Assembly: GCA_021811155.1 (NCBI GenBank)
Contig: JAJZPO010000017.1
Span: 1-43,148 of the forward strand
DNA length: 43,148 bases
Source: Bacillota bacterium
GTDB lineage: Bacteria; Bacillota; Desulfitobacteriia; Desulfitobacteriales; JAJXUE01
Direction: 5' to 3'
A program made the position numbers and the translations under genes. The stretch's first letter is position 1. Each line of letters opens with the position of its first letter. Shown here piece after piece: positions 8,542-17,774 of this stretch. The notes under the pieces were generated by a model. It saw nothing but the letters and a program-made list of their open reading frames with translations. It was not told where the DNA came from and did not search any database.

Positions 8542-9468
8542 ATGAGCATGTTTTTAGGCTTTGCCCTTGGGTTGGGCTTGCTCTTCTGGGGCATGCGGCT
8601 GCTGAAAACAGGCTTGGAAAACGCCGCGGGCACCAGGTTCACCGCCGTACTGCAGAAACTCACCACCAACCCGGTGTCCGGGCTGCTCACAGGTACTGCT
8701 GTCACTGCCCTGATCCAGTCCAGTACCGCCGTCACCGTCTTTTCCATCAGCCTGGTCAACGCCGGGCTCTTGTCCTTTGAACAGACTCTCGGCATCATCC
8801 TGGGGACCAACATCGGCTCTACGGTAACCGCCCAGTTGATGGCCTTCGACCTGGGGGCAATGGCTGTACCCGCCGCTGCTGTGGGCGGAATCCTCTTTAT
8901 CTTCAGCAAAAAAGGCTGGCGCTGGGCCGGCTTGGGGCTTGTCGGTTTCGGGCTGGTTTTTCTGGGCATCGACGCCATGGGCCAGGCCCTGCGTCCTTTG
9001 GGCAGTTCGCCCCAATTCAGCCAATTTCTCCGGCGCCTGGGAGACAACCACCTTCTGGGCATCCTGGCCGGGGCAACTTTGGCCGGGCTCATTCACAGCA
9101 GCGGTATAACCACCGGGATGGTCATTGTCCTGGCTTCCCAGAACCTGGTCACCCTGCCCACAGCTATCGCCATCGTGCTTGGGGCCAATATGGGCACCTG
9201 CGTCACGGCCCTGTTGGCATCCATTGGGGGGGATACGGGCGCCAAAAGGGTTGCAGTTTCCCATCTCTTGCTCAATGTCCTGGGAGTAGCCGCTTTCTAC
9301 CCCATCCTAGGTCCCTTTGCGGCTCTGACCTCCTGGCTGGCCCATGACCTGGGCCGGCAGGTGGCCCATGCTCATACTTTGTTTAATGTTGTCTCATCCC
9401 TGATTATCCTGCCTGCAGTCAGGCCCTTTGCCAAGCTGATCTGCCTCTTGGTGCCCTCCAGGGGATAG
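8542..9468 (+). CDS. Na/Pi-cotransporter II-related membrane protein
   Basis: 308 aa hydrophobic protein of the NptA/YjbB group. Two inverted repeats each carry the family QSS/HSS signature: ALIQSSTAVTVFSISLV near 55-71 and GLIHSSGITTGMVIVLA near 181-197. About eight membrane segments are visible. It lacks the C-terminal PhoU-like domain of longer YjbB proteins. The likely role is sodium-coupled phosphate (or other anion) transport. ATG with GGAGGA six bases upstream. It converges on the TPR gene with only 7 bp between the stops. Confidence 0.8.
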   Translation: MSMFLGFALGLGLLFWGMRLLKTGLENAAGTRFTAVLQKLTTNPVSGLLTGTAVTALIQSSTAVTVFSISLVNAGLLSFEQTLGIILGTNIGSTVTAQLMAFDLGAMAVPAAAVGGILFIFSKKGWRWAGLGLVGFGLVFLGIDAMGQALRPLGSSPQFSQFLRRLGDNHLLGILAGATLAGLIHSSGITTGMVIVLASQNLVTLPTAIAIVLGANMGTCVTALLASIGGDTGAKRVAVSHLLLNVLGVAAFYPILGPFAALTSWLAHDLGRQVAHAHTLFNVVSSLIILPAVRPFAKLICLLVPSRG

Positions 9469-9475
9469 TTGTTTT

Positions 9476-10666
9476 TCAGTCGCCGATTGTAATCTCCGTG
9501 ACTTTGCCGATGCGCGATTTGCGGATCATGCCGGTTTGGGCATGATCCACCAAGTCAGTAACATCGGCAAAGACCATTTTGTCTGGCCCTGACCACCCCA
9601 AAAATGCGCCGTTTGTGCTGACCAGATGCGGCGCACTCTTGTCCACAGGCATGACCCATAGCTCTCCCCATCTCCCGGAACCGGTCGCCGGTCCGGTAAA
9701 GGTTATGAACTTTCCGCCGGGGGACAGGCCCGGATAGGCCCCTGACGCCTGGGTCATTTCACTGCCCGGAGCAGGGCTAAGCGCCCCGGTCTGCTCATTC
9801 ACGCTCACCAGGTGAAGCTGGGGCCTGCGGTAGAAATAACTCTGGTCATAAACAACGGCCAGGAGCTTGCCCTCCGCATTCCAGCCGATATAAGTAATCG
9901 CTGCCTTAGTCTTAAAACTTGTCAGTTCCTCTCCACTGCTGTTTATAAGACGCGTTTGCCCATCTGCCGGCTCGCCCTGGAATGGCTGACTCAAGAGCAG
10001 CCTGGAACTGTCCGGCGCCCAGAGAATCTGGCCTACCCTGAACTGGGAAAGTGCATATGTTGTTTTTCTCCCCAGCGTCAGGTACCTGTAGGCCAGCTCA
10101 AGCCTGTACATGGGATTGGGGTCAAGGCTGATTGCCCGTTTCAGCATATCCAGAGCGATGCTCTGGTTGGGGGGCATGCGCATGGCGCCGGCATAAAGCT
10201 CTTTGGCCATGAGCTGTTTGACTTCCCGGTCATCGGGCGAATAACGCAGGGCCCGTTCCAGGAAGGTCATGGCCTGGGTGCTGCTGCTTTGGGGACCTTT
10301 GTCTATTGCCTGCCTGGCTTCCCCGAGTAGCGCCTGGGTAAGCAAACCGTACAGGGCCTTTCCCCTGGATTCATCCTTGTTTACCAAGGCGGTAAGCATC
10401 TCATCAACCTGCTTGAACTCCTTCCGGTCCAGGCGGACCTGGGCAATCCTGGCCTGTACATCCCAGTTGCCCGGGCTGGCTTCTAAAGCCAAGTTATATT
10501 CTTTCAGGGCAGTTTCATAGTCGCCTGAGGCTTCCGCCCTTGCACCTGCCCGAATATGGCTCTGCAAAGGGCTGTTGTGTCCGGTCACCCAGACCCCAGC
10601 CAAAACTGCAACGAGCACAAACGCGGAAACCGCCAACCCTTTTGGATTGAACCTCGGCAGCCCCAT
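9476..10666 (-). CDS. Membrane-anchored TPR / beta-propeller-like protein
   Basis: 396 aa. One N-terminal transmembrane or signal-anchor segment (about 10-28) is followed by TPR-like helices (about 36-205), including GDYETALKEYNLALEASPGN. The C-terminal half (about 215-390) looks like TolB/PD40 propeller blades (SPGGKFITFTG, WAPDSSRLLLS). The outside-facing part may be a scaffold or sensor. It is the last gene after the ABC ATPase and two permeases, 63 bp behind the second permease, so it is probably an accessory part of that exporter (inference). No enzymatic motif seen. Confidence 0.65.
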   Translation of the reverse strand: MGLPRFNPKGLAVSAFVLVAVLAGVWVTGHNSPLQSHIRAGARAEASGDYETALKEYNLALEASPGNWDVQARIAQVRLDRKEFKQVDEMLTALVNKDESRGKALYGLLTQALLGEARQAIDKGPQSSSTQAMTFLERALRYSPDDREVKQLMAKELYAGAMRMPPNQSIALDMLKRAISLDPNPMYRLELAYRYLTLGRKTTYALSQFRVGQILWAPDSSRLLLSQPFQGEPADGQTRLINSSGEELTSFKTKAAITYIGWNAEGKLLAVVYDQSYFYRRPQLHLVSVNEQTGALSPAPGSEMTQASGAYPGLSPGGKFITFTGPATGSGRWGELWVMPVDKSAPHLVSTNGAFLGWSGPDKMVFADVTDLVDHAQTGMIRKSRIGKVTEITIGD

Positions 10667-10729
10667 GCGCCCACCCCCTTCAGGTAACTCCTTCCTTTTT
10701 CGACTTATTGTGCCAGAACTCCTGCCACC

Positions 10730-11926
10730 TCAAATAAATCTCAACGCCTCTGCCGGGTCCAGTTTGACCGCCCGCCAGGCCGGATAGGTTATCGCCAGCA
10801 GGCCGACAATACAGGCCGTAAGCACAGACCCCAGGCCGAGCCAAGGATACCAGGCAAAACCCATGGCCTGCCCGGCAGCAGCCCTGCCCTGGGCAGCGGC
10901 CAAGCCGCTCTGCACGACTGTACTCTGGGCCAAGAGCGGTCCGAAGACCACCGGGGCCGTTATTCCCAAGAGATAGCCTCCCAGTCCCCCGGTGACGCTG
11001 ATCAGCAGCACCTCGGTGAATAAGATAGAGAGGATATGCCTTTGGCGAAAGCCTATGGCCCGGAAAATTCCCAGTTCCCGGGTGCGGTCATTGACATTGC
11101 CGGACAAAGTCACCACCACAACCATGGTGCCAACCACAGCCAAGAGAATGGAGACCATCAAAGCGAAACGTGTAAACCGGTTGACCGATTCTGTGGCGCC
11201 CTCCACCAACTGGGTGACAGGCGTCACCTTTGCCCCCGGCAGTAGTTTTGCCAGCTCGGCGGCCATATTCTCCGGGTCTTTGGCGTTTACTTCGATCAAG
11301 GTAAATGAATCCTTCAACCCTGTAAGCCGGCGGACCAGCTCGATGGGACTGAAAACCACCATGTCCTCGGAACCCCCGGTCTGTTCCAGCACCCCGCTGA
11401 TCTTCACGCTCTTGCCGTTTAAACGCAGCGAGTCGCCAGGACCGATTTTGTCCCGCACAGCCAGCCCGGAACCGATTACCGCTTCATCGCCCTGCGGCAG
11501 GGAGCCGTCAACTTTCCACCAGGTTTTCATTTTCAGCTCCGCCGGAAAATCCACCCCTGCCAGGACGTATTTTCGTTTGTCCCCGCTCGCAGCGCCAATC
11601 ACCGCCGGAGCTATCGCAGTGATATCCTCAGGACGGGAAACCTGCTTCAGCTTATCCAGGGCCGAGGCGCTCAGTTTTTGCACATCATAGGTTACTCCCG
11701 GCACGGACAAGCCGCCATAGGAAAGAGCCAAATGCTCTGACTTGGCGCTGATCACAATGTTTGCGCCGAGACTGCTCAATTTTGCGTCCAGATCCTGCTT
11801 AAGGCCCAAAGAGATAGCATTGAGCGTCACGCTGGTCCCCACTACGACGAGAAAAGTCAGCAGCAGGAACATGGTCCTGCCTTTGCGGCGGCGCAGGTTG
11901 CTCAGGGCAATGTTCTGTAGTTTCAA
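10730..11926 (-). CDS. MacB/FtsX-type ABC transporter permease (second)
   Basis: About 398 aa. Topology is one N-terminal helix, a large extracytoplasmic MacB core (about 45-265), and three C-terminal helices ending YPAWRAVKLDPAEALRFI. I place the start at a TTG after GGAGGGAAAAGT, giving an N-terminus (KLQNIALSNLRRRKGR) that matches the paralogue next door. The track ORF starts 93 bases earlier, inside the neighbouring gene. It probably pairs with permease 11946-13112. Substrate unknown. Confidence 0.85.
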   Translation of the reverse strand: MKLQNIALSNLRRRKGRTMFLLLTFLVVVGTSVTLNAISLGLKQDLDAKLSSLGANIVISAKSEHLALSYGGLSVPGVTYDVQKLSASALDKLKQVSRPEDITAIAPAVIGAASGDKRKYVLAGVDFPAELKMKTWWKVDGSLPQGDEAVIGSGLAVRDKIGPGDSLRLNGKSVKISGVLEQTGGSEDMVVFSPIELVRRLTGLKDSFTLIEVNAKDPENMAAELAKLLPGAKVTPVTQLVEGATESVNRFTRFALMVSILLAVVGTMVVVVTLSGNVNDRTRELGIFRAIGFRQRHILSILFTEVLLISVTGGLGGYLLGITAPVVFGPLLAQSTVVQSGLAAAQGRAAAGQAMGFAWYPWLGLGSVLTACIVGLLAITYPAWRAVKLDPAEALRFI

Positions 11927-11945
11927 ACTTTTCCCTCCAACCGGA

Positions 11946-13112
11946 CTAAATGAACCTGAGAGCTTCCACAGGGTCCAGCCGGGAAGCCTGATACGCCGGA
12001 TAAAGGCTGGCCAGCACACCCACCAGGGTGGCGCCTCCCACTGCCGCTAAAGCCAGCTGCAGCTGCCAGACAATCTTGACTCCTGTTTGAGCAATCACAG
12101 GGCCGAAGGCCATGGCAGCCAGCATGCCCAGGAAATAGCCGATTATGCCTCCGATTAGGCTTAAGAAAACAGCTTCGGTGAACACGACCCGCATCACGTG
12201 GGTTTTGCGAAAGCCGATAGCTCTGAACACCCCGATATCCCTGGTCCTCTCCTTGACCGAGGACATCATGGACATCATCACCACCAGCCCGCCAATGAGC
12301 ATGATCAAGCCGGAAACGGCCAGGGCAAACATGCTGAACTTCTTCACGGTGTCGTCTCTGGACTGGGTGGACGCCTTCAGGGCCTGGACCTTGGTACCAG
12401 GCAGCTTGGCCTGGAGTTGGGCCGTCACCTGTTCAATCGGACAGGTATAACACCAGGCAGCAGTTTCTATCAGGCTCAGGGCGCCAGGGCTGTTGGTAAG
12501 CTGCTGCAGGGTCCCCAAATCCATAAATACCGCGCCGTCATTTTCGATGGAACCGGTAGGTTGAATGACTCCAGCCACCTTAAACTCCTGTCCTTTGATC
12601 CCTACGCTCTGTCCGGGGGATAATCCCAGAACCCGGGCTGCATCGCTGCCGGCGATCACTTCCCCGGCGCCCGGAATTTCTCGCGGCCCTGCCCAGGTGA
12701 TTTTCCACCACTTTTTCAGTTTCAGCTCGTCTTTAAACTGCACTCCTACCAGCAGAGCCCTTTTGCCGTTGATTTGGGCGTCAGCCAGTAATTTCGGCGC
12801 GATAATAGCCAGTGTCTCTTTGTTCTTGATGGTTTTCATAACTGCTATGTCTGACATGTTGAGCTGTTTCAAAGGACCGGAGCCCTGGACCGTTACCCCG
12901 CCGAAGGATATGCTGGCGTCGCCGGTATCCGGCACAATCAAAATGTTGGAGCCGAATTCGTCGATCTTGTTGGCTATGTCTTCCTGCATGGCCCGGGTAA
13001 TCGAATATAAGCCGACAATGGAGGCAACTCCGATGACCATGCCCAGGACCAGCAGGACAGCCTTCAGTTTTCGGCGTTTAAGATTGCCGAGGGCGATATT
13101 GGTCAAGCGCAT
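11946..13112 (-). CDS. MacB/FtsX-type ABC transporter permease with CxxC (first)
   Basis: 388 aa, same four-helix MacB/FtsX layout as its neighbour (N-terminal helix about 18-40; C-terminal helices from about 270; ends ASRLDPVEALRFI). The extracytoplasmic domain carries a CYTCPIE motif (about 228-234). This CxxC is absent from the second permease and could be redox-active or metal-binding. Related paired permeases occur in iron/thioredoxin-linked export loci (from memory, uncertain). It follows the ATPase by 3 bp, with its RBS AGGAGG inside the ATPase end. Confidence 0.86.
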   Translation of the reverse strand: MRLTNIALGNLKRRKLKAVLLVLGMVIGVASIVGLYSITRAMQEDIANKIDEFGSNILIVPDTGDASISFGGVTVQGSGPLKQLNMSDIAVMKTIKNKETLAIIAPKLLADAQINGKRALLVGVQFKDELKLKKWWKITWAGPREIPGAGEVIAGSDAARVLGLSPGQSVGIKGQEFKVAGVIQPTGSIENDGAVFMDLGTLQQLTNSPGALSLIETAAWCYTCPIEQVTAQLQAKLPGTKVQALKASTQSRDDTVKKFSMFALAVSGLIMLIGGLVVMMSMMSSVKERTRDIGVFRAIGFRKTHVMRVVFTEAVFLSLIGGIIGYFLGMLAAMAFGPVIAQTGVKIVWQLQLALAAVGGATLVGVLASLYPAYQASRLDPVEALRFI

Positions 13113-13115
13113 CCG

Positions 13116-13820
13116 TCAACCCTCCTGCGCCATGCGCGGGCCGTAGGACTCGCTTTTTTCCAAACTGCCGTCCCTGATAAACACTGCCCTCTGCACCCAG
13201 TCCAGATTTTCTTTGTTATGGGTGACCATGATGATGGTGAGGCCTTCCCGGTTCAAAGCCTGAAACAGGGTCAGAATGTCCTGCCCGGTCTGGGTGTCCA
13301 GGCTGCCGGTGGGCTCATCGGCAAAGACAATGGGCGGTTGATTGACAATGGCCCGGGCTATAGCTACCCTGTTCTGCTCTCCGCCCGACAATTGGTTGGG
13401 CAGGCGCAGGCACTTTTCCCCCAGACCGACCTTTTCCAATACGTTTTTGGCCATCTCCCGCTGCTCCTTGTCCGGATACCGGCTGATAGCCAGGGGCAGC
13501 ATCACGTTTTCCAATGCGGTAAGGTAGGGAACCAGCTGAAACTGCTGAAAGACGAAGCCAATATACTCATGCCGGAAATCAGCCCGGCGCTCGCTGTCCA
13601 GGGCATACACGTCAATCCCGTCAATCAGCATCGACCCGCTGGTCGGGGGGTTCAGGGCGCCCATCACACTCAAGAGGGTACTCTTGCCCGAACCGGAAGG
13701 GCCCATCATAGCCAGGAACTCCCCTTCTTCCACCTTCAGGCTGACACCCCTCAGGGCGTGCACTTCCCCTTCGCCGCCTTTGTACACCTTGTGCACATCA
13801 TTAATCTCAATCAGGCTCAT
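13116..13820 (-). CDS. ABC transporter ATP-binding protein (MacB/LolD type)
   Basis: 234 aa. Walker A GPSGSGKST (about 40-48), Q-loop GFVFQQFQLVP, signature LSGGEQNRVAIARA (about 142), Walker B VFADEPTG, and the H-loop in VTHNKE. This is the energy subunit for the two downstream FtsX-type permeases. Such systems act by mechanotransmission, exporting or extracting substrates rather than importing them. It is first in a four-gene operon. The 190 bases upstream are AT-rich and probably hold the promoter, but I cannot define it. Confidence 0.92.
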   Translation of the reverse strand: MSLIEINDVHKVYKGGEGEVHALRGVSLKVEEGEFLAMMGPSGSGKSTLLSVMGALNPPTSGSMLIDGIDVYALDSERRADFRHEYIGFVFQQFQLVPYLTALENVMLPLAISRYPDKEQREMAKNVLEKVGLGEKCLRLPNQLSGGEQNRVAIARAIVNQPPIVFADEPTGSLDTQTGQDILTLFQALNREGLTIIMVTHNKENLDWVQRAVFIRDGSLEKSESYGPRMAQEG

Positions 13821-14010
13821 GGCTTATCCCCTTTGCTTCATGCATAGTTTTTCCGTCACCGGGCGGAGAATTCCATGCTTCTAGGCTCAAACCGACAAAA
13901 CCAATCAACTTTGTTATCAAGTAGTTGCAAAATAATTATAAGGCAGTAAATCCGGGGTGCACAATACGCTTAGGTGAATTTAATCACAAGTAATATCTGG
14001 CGAAATAAAA

Positions 14011-14042
14011 CCGGCAGCCCGTTGTATATTGTGGGCTGCCGG
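14011..14042 (-). terminator. Terminator of the LCP gene
   Basis: CCGGCAGCCC/GGGCTGCCGG stem with a 12-base loop. In the minus direction it is followed by TTTTATTT, 73 bases past the LCP stop. Confidence 0.85.
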
Positions 14043-14114
14043 TATAAATACCTAACGCCATGTCCAGATTCCGATTTGGCTGGAACGTTTGAAAGATCTG
14101 TGTGAGCAAGGAAT

Positions 14115-15968
14115 TTATTTTCTATACACTGTGCGTGTGCTTGGGGATGAGGTTACACCGTCCAGAACTGCAGTAACGCTAATGTTAATGGGAGTCGAGC
14201 CGCTCGAAACAGGGTAGGGGTAATCAAAGTTCCCCTTAGCGTCAGTCTGAATTTGAGTTTGGTTAATCCGAACCGTGCTGCCCGGAACCGCACTGCCACT
14301 AACCCTGACCGTGGCTGCAGACGTTGTAATCGTAGAGTTTTCTTGGGGAGTGTTGAGCGACGGGGGCGCGAGATAAATCCCTGTTACAGTTTCTGTGGCT
14401 GATCCAGCATCATTGGTTGCCATCACAATAATAGAATTATTTCCCGGCTGCAGGGGGACGTTTACGTCGAAACTGCTGCTACTGCTGACGTCAAGTTGTT
14501 TGGACCAGTTTCCAACAGTCACTATGACAGTGCCTGCCCCTTCGGCGCTGCCGTTAACCGGTATGGAATCTGTGCTAACCACAAAGTGGTCTTTCGGGGT
14601 TGTTACACTCAGGCCGGGTAGATTCTGCGTTGGCTGGGGAGTGGTCGTTTCCTGCTGTTCCTGCTGGGTGGTAACCGAAACCGTATTGCCCGGAAACATG
14701 TGGCCCTGGGAATCGTAAACCTGAATCCAATATGTGTATTGGGTCCCCGGCTTCAGGCCGTTATCGGGCCAGTTCAAGGCTCCCCCGGGCCAACTTTTTA
14801 CTAAGATGGCGCCGGAACCGGAATTGCGGTAAAGCTCTGCCCGCACCACCCCGCTGGAAGCCGAAATTGCCAATGTAACCGCGTTGGTGGTCACCGGTGA
14901 AGGAAAGCTGATGCTGCCAACCTGGACCTGGGGCCTGGTGTCACTGGGCTGATTTGCGCCGGCCGGGTCAGTGGAAGCTTCAATCAGTTTATCCGGCGAA
15001 TTGCCGTACACTTTGCCATGAAGCAAGTCAGCCGCCACTTGTTTTGCTTGTTTCTGATCCACGCCCCAGTAACTTATACCGTCAATACTAAGGAACCACC
15101 CTGGCAGAGTCTGGCTGATGACGTTTGAGCTGTCAAAGTGCACAGCAACCTTGGCTATGTTAATCAGGTCCGAGAGCGGCAGGTTGGTCTCCACCGCAGT
15201 GTAGAATTGTGGAATGAGGGTAGGTATTTTCAAAATCGTGCCGGGTTCCATCAGCTTCTTGGCAACTGCTTTCAAAATGACCTGCTGACGGGCTGTGCGG
15301 CTGATGTCGGCCAGGGCATCATGGCGGAAACGCGCATACTCCAGGGCCTTTTCTCCGTCGAGCACCTGAACGCCTTTCTTCAGGTTTATTATGCCGTCCT
15401 GGGCATCGCCTGTCTCATAGTACATGTTTTTTTCCACATTCACCGTGATGCCGCCCAGGGTGTCAATAATACTCTTGAAACCTGCAAAATCCGTCTTGAT
15501 GTAGCCGTTAATCTTCACACCGGTAAGCTGCTGCACCATGGCCACCGTCATGTTCAGCCCGCCATAAGCTGCAGCAGAGTTGATTTTGCCCCAGCCAACC
15601 TTGGGAATCTGGATACGGGTGTCGCGGGGAACTGAGAGCAGGGCAATCTGTTTGGTGTTGGGGTCGATGCTGGCAAGGATTAAAGTGTCTGTATTATAGG
15701 TAGCCGATTTCTGGTTTGCCCGCGAGTCCGCCGCGATGAGCAGGATGTTTACCCTGCCGTCGAGGCTCCCGCCGGTATCATTACTGACCACCAAGTCGCC
15801 GTTAGAATCGATGGATACCACCTTGCGCGGTTGGTTGTACAGGTACGCATACCCAATCGCCACGGCAGCGATGACCAGGACCATAATAGCTGACAGGACT
15901 GTAATAACTTTCTTCCTGCGGGAAAACCTCTTCCAGGCCGACAAGGCCCGTATTAAACCTTTCGCCAA
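14115..15968 (-). CDS. LytR-CpsA-Psr family enzyme with C-terminal Ig-like tail
   Basis: 617 aa. A cytoplasmic basic N-terminus and one transmembrane helix (about 21-43) lead into an LCP domain (about 75-245). LCP motifs include LLIAADSR, SVPRDTRIQIP, KINSAAAYGG and FRHDALADISRTARQQ, with the Arg/Asp residues that bind polyprenyl pyrophosphate. LCP enzymes attach teichoic-acid-like polymers to peptidoglycan. The extra 280 aa look like an FN3-like domain (about 345-440), a Pro/Gln/Thr linker and one or two Ig-like domains (about 450-617), perhaps for wall binding. TTG start with GGAGGT six bases upstream. Monocistronic. Confidence 0.88.
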   Translation of the reverse strand: MAKGLIRALSAWKRFSRRKKVITVLSAIMVLVIAAVAIGYAYLYNQPRKVVSIDSNGDLVVSNDTGGSLDGRVNILLIAADSRANQKSATYNTDTLILASIDPNTKQIALLSVPRDTRIQIPKVGWGKINSAAAYGGLNMTVAMVQQLTGVKINGYIKTDFAGFKSIIDTLGGITVNVEKNMYYETGDAQDGIINLKKGVQVLDGEKALEYARFRHDALADISRTARQQVILKAVAKKLMEPGTILKIPTLIPQFYTAVETNLPLSDLINIAKVAVHFDSSNVISQTLPGWFLSIDGISYWGVDQKQAKQVAADLLHGKVYGNSPDKLIEASTDPAGANQPSDTRPQVQVGSISFPSPVTTNAVTLAISASSGVVRAELYRNSGSGAILVKSWPGGALNWPDNGLKPGTQYTYWIQVYDSQGHMFPGNTVSVTTQQEQQETTTPQPTQNLPGLSVTTPKDHFVVSTDSIPVNGSAEGAGTVIVTVGNWSKQLDVSSSSSFDVNVPLQPGNNSIIVMATNDAGSATETVTGIYLAPPSLNTPQENSTITTSAATVRVSGSAVPGSTVRINQTQIQTDAKGNFDYPYPVSSGSTPINISVTAVLDGVTSSPSTRTVYRK

Positions 15969-16133
15969 AATGCCACCTCCGTAGGGTTTGAATCAGCAAA
16001 ATAAAAGAAGGGCAAACATCCCTTTAGTTATAGACGTGTAAACCCTCCTAAAAGTTTCCGGCCTTATTAGATTATATCTTGTCTCATTATGCTTTACAAA
16101 ATTTTTTTGTTTCCAACTCCACCATAAGATTGC

Positions 16134-17774
16134 TTAGTTCTTGATGAACGCCAGCTTATGTTGGGTATTTCCTACAAAATCTACCCCCCGCGCCAAATCT
16201 CGGAACAGCGTGGGACCATATTTCAAGGCAAAATATGCCCCGCTCAAATACCGTTCCTGCAGCTGACCGCCGGGAGCCAGGCTGTTGCATAGTTTGCGGA
16301 ACTGCCGGACAAAGACGTCATTCGCCTTGCGGTGAGCCTGCAGGGTCTTTCCTTTCAGCCACTCAACCTGGGCCAGTACCCTGTCCCGGTTTTCCCGGCC
16401 CAATTTGTCCAAAGACTGGTCCACTGTCATGATCAATGGCAAAGCCTTCTCATAGGCGGAGGAGATATCCCGCTCCAGCCCGGCAAACACCCCTTCGATG
16501 CCCACCTCGTCCCGTGAATCCAGGTGCTGTTTGCCGACCTCGTCCGGCCGGTAAACTATATCCTTCAGAGACAGTCCGTATTTACGCAGGTAATTTTCCA
16601 CACTGCCTTCGACCAGGGTAAGGTTTGCCCTGGGAAATATCACAGGCATCTCCATGCCAAACAGTTCATAAACCTGCTTGTACTGGCAGCAGTAGTTGAT
16701 TTCCCCCGGACCGCCCACATAAGCTATGGTCGGAAACAGCACATCCTGCGACAGCGGACGCAAGACCACATTGGGGCTGAAACCGGACGGATCAGCTTCG
16801 ATCTTCTGCAATATTTCTTCCATAGTGAAGATTTCGCCCGACCCCCGCAAGCCAAAGCGGTCGCCGGAAGAGAGCAGGGCCAGCCGTTCCCGTCCCCGGT
16901 ACATAAACAAATTTACATTGCCGGGGTCCTTCTCCACAGCTACCGGATAGCCCTTTGCCGCCAAAGCCATGCCTGTTTCGGCGACCAGGTTGTTAACCTC
17001 GCCGTAACGGAGCGCCGCTGTTTTGAACAAATCCTTCTCCAGGCCCCGGAGGCTCTGTTCCATCGGGTTAACCATAATCAAGCCCGCGAAACCAAGCCAA
17101 TGCAGCATGATGCGGCCAAACCATTCAGCCAGGTTCCCGCTCTGTCCGGCTGTTTTCTCAAAAAGGTCCAGCAGCTCAGGTTTAAATTCTGTATCCGAGG
17201 TTTTCTCAGCCAGTTCAGCCAGGAGAGACGAATATTCCCCGGGTACCGCAATATCCCCGACGGAATATTTGCCGGCAGGGGTGTAGTCAAGCTTTAAGCG
17301 AACGGGGCGGCCTTCCCGGTCCAAAACATGCAGGTCATTCACTTCAAGATAGTCATGGTCCTCTGCCGCAATCCAAAACACCGGTACAACCGGGCGGTTC
17401 AGCTCCCGGGTAAGTTTTGCGGCCAGCTGCACGGCGGTGAGAGCCTTGTAAACCGAGTAGAGCGGGCCGCCCAGAATCCCGGCCTGTTGCCCCGTAACCA
17501 CAGCCACCGTACCCGGCTGGGACAACAGCTCGATGTTGTTCAGGGTCTCAGGACCTGCCCCCAGTTTGCTGTTATACTGCCGCAAAGCAGCGGCCACTGT
17601 ATCACGCTGAAAGGTTCTTTCCTTTAAGTAGTTGTACCTGGCCTCAAAACTTTCCCTGCGGTAAGGGTTATAGGTAAAAAACTGCTGAACCCGGGCAAAA
17701 TCGCTTAAATAGTCATTTGCCAACGGGTTGCGGTATTGTAAATTTACTTCTTCGCTGCGCAAACGGTTCTTCAC
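16134..17774 (-). CDS. bshC: BshC, putative cysteine-adding enzyme of bacillithiol synthesis
   Basis: 546 aa, normal BshC length. Family landmarks VVTGQQAGILGGPLYSVYKA (about 92-111) and PVFWIAAEDHDYLEVN (about 132-147) are present, with a C-terminal coiled-coil-like region. BshC joins cysteine to glucosaminyl-malate, the last step of bacillithiol synthesis. BshA/BshB are not in the window. The GTG start shares its first base arrangement with the selD stop (TAGTG), so translation is coupled to selD. The pairing with selenium metabolism is notable: a low-molecular-weight thiol could be the selenide carrier (inference). Confidence 0.9.
   Translation of the reverse strand: MKNRLRSEEVNLQYRNPLANDYLSDFARVQQFFTYNPYRRESFEARYNYLKERTFQRDTVAAALRQYNSKLGAGPETLNNIELLSQPGTVAVVTGQQAGILGGPLYSVYKALTAVQLAAKLTRELNRPVVPVFWIAAEDHDYLEVNDLHVLDREGRPVRLKLDYTPAGKYSVGDIAVPGEYSSLLAELAEKTSDTEFKPELLDLFEKTAGQSGNLAEWFGRIMLHWLGFAGLIMVNPMEQSLRGLEKDLFKTAALRYGEVNNLVAETGMALAAKGYPVAVEKDPGNVNLFMYRGRERLALLSSGDRFGLRGSGEIFTMEEILQKIEADPSGFSPNVVLRPLSQDVLFPTIAYVGGPGEINYCCQYKQVYELFGMEMPVIFPRANLTLVEGSVENYLRKYGLSLKDIVYRPDEVGKQHLDSRDEVGIEGVFAGLERDISSAYEKALPLIMTVDQSLDKLGRENRDRVLAQVEWLKGKTLQAHRKANDVFVRQFRKLCNSLAPGGQLQERYLSGAYFALKYGPTLFRDLARGVDFVGNTQHKLAFIKN

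Noticed and set aside
11946-12019. Upstream extension of the second permease in the ORF track
   Set aside because: It overlaps the preceding gene and lacks family similarity; GGAGGG plus TTG at 11926 gives the conserved N-terminus.
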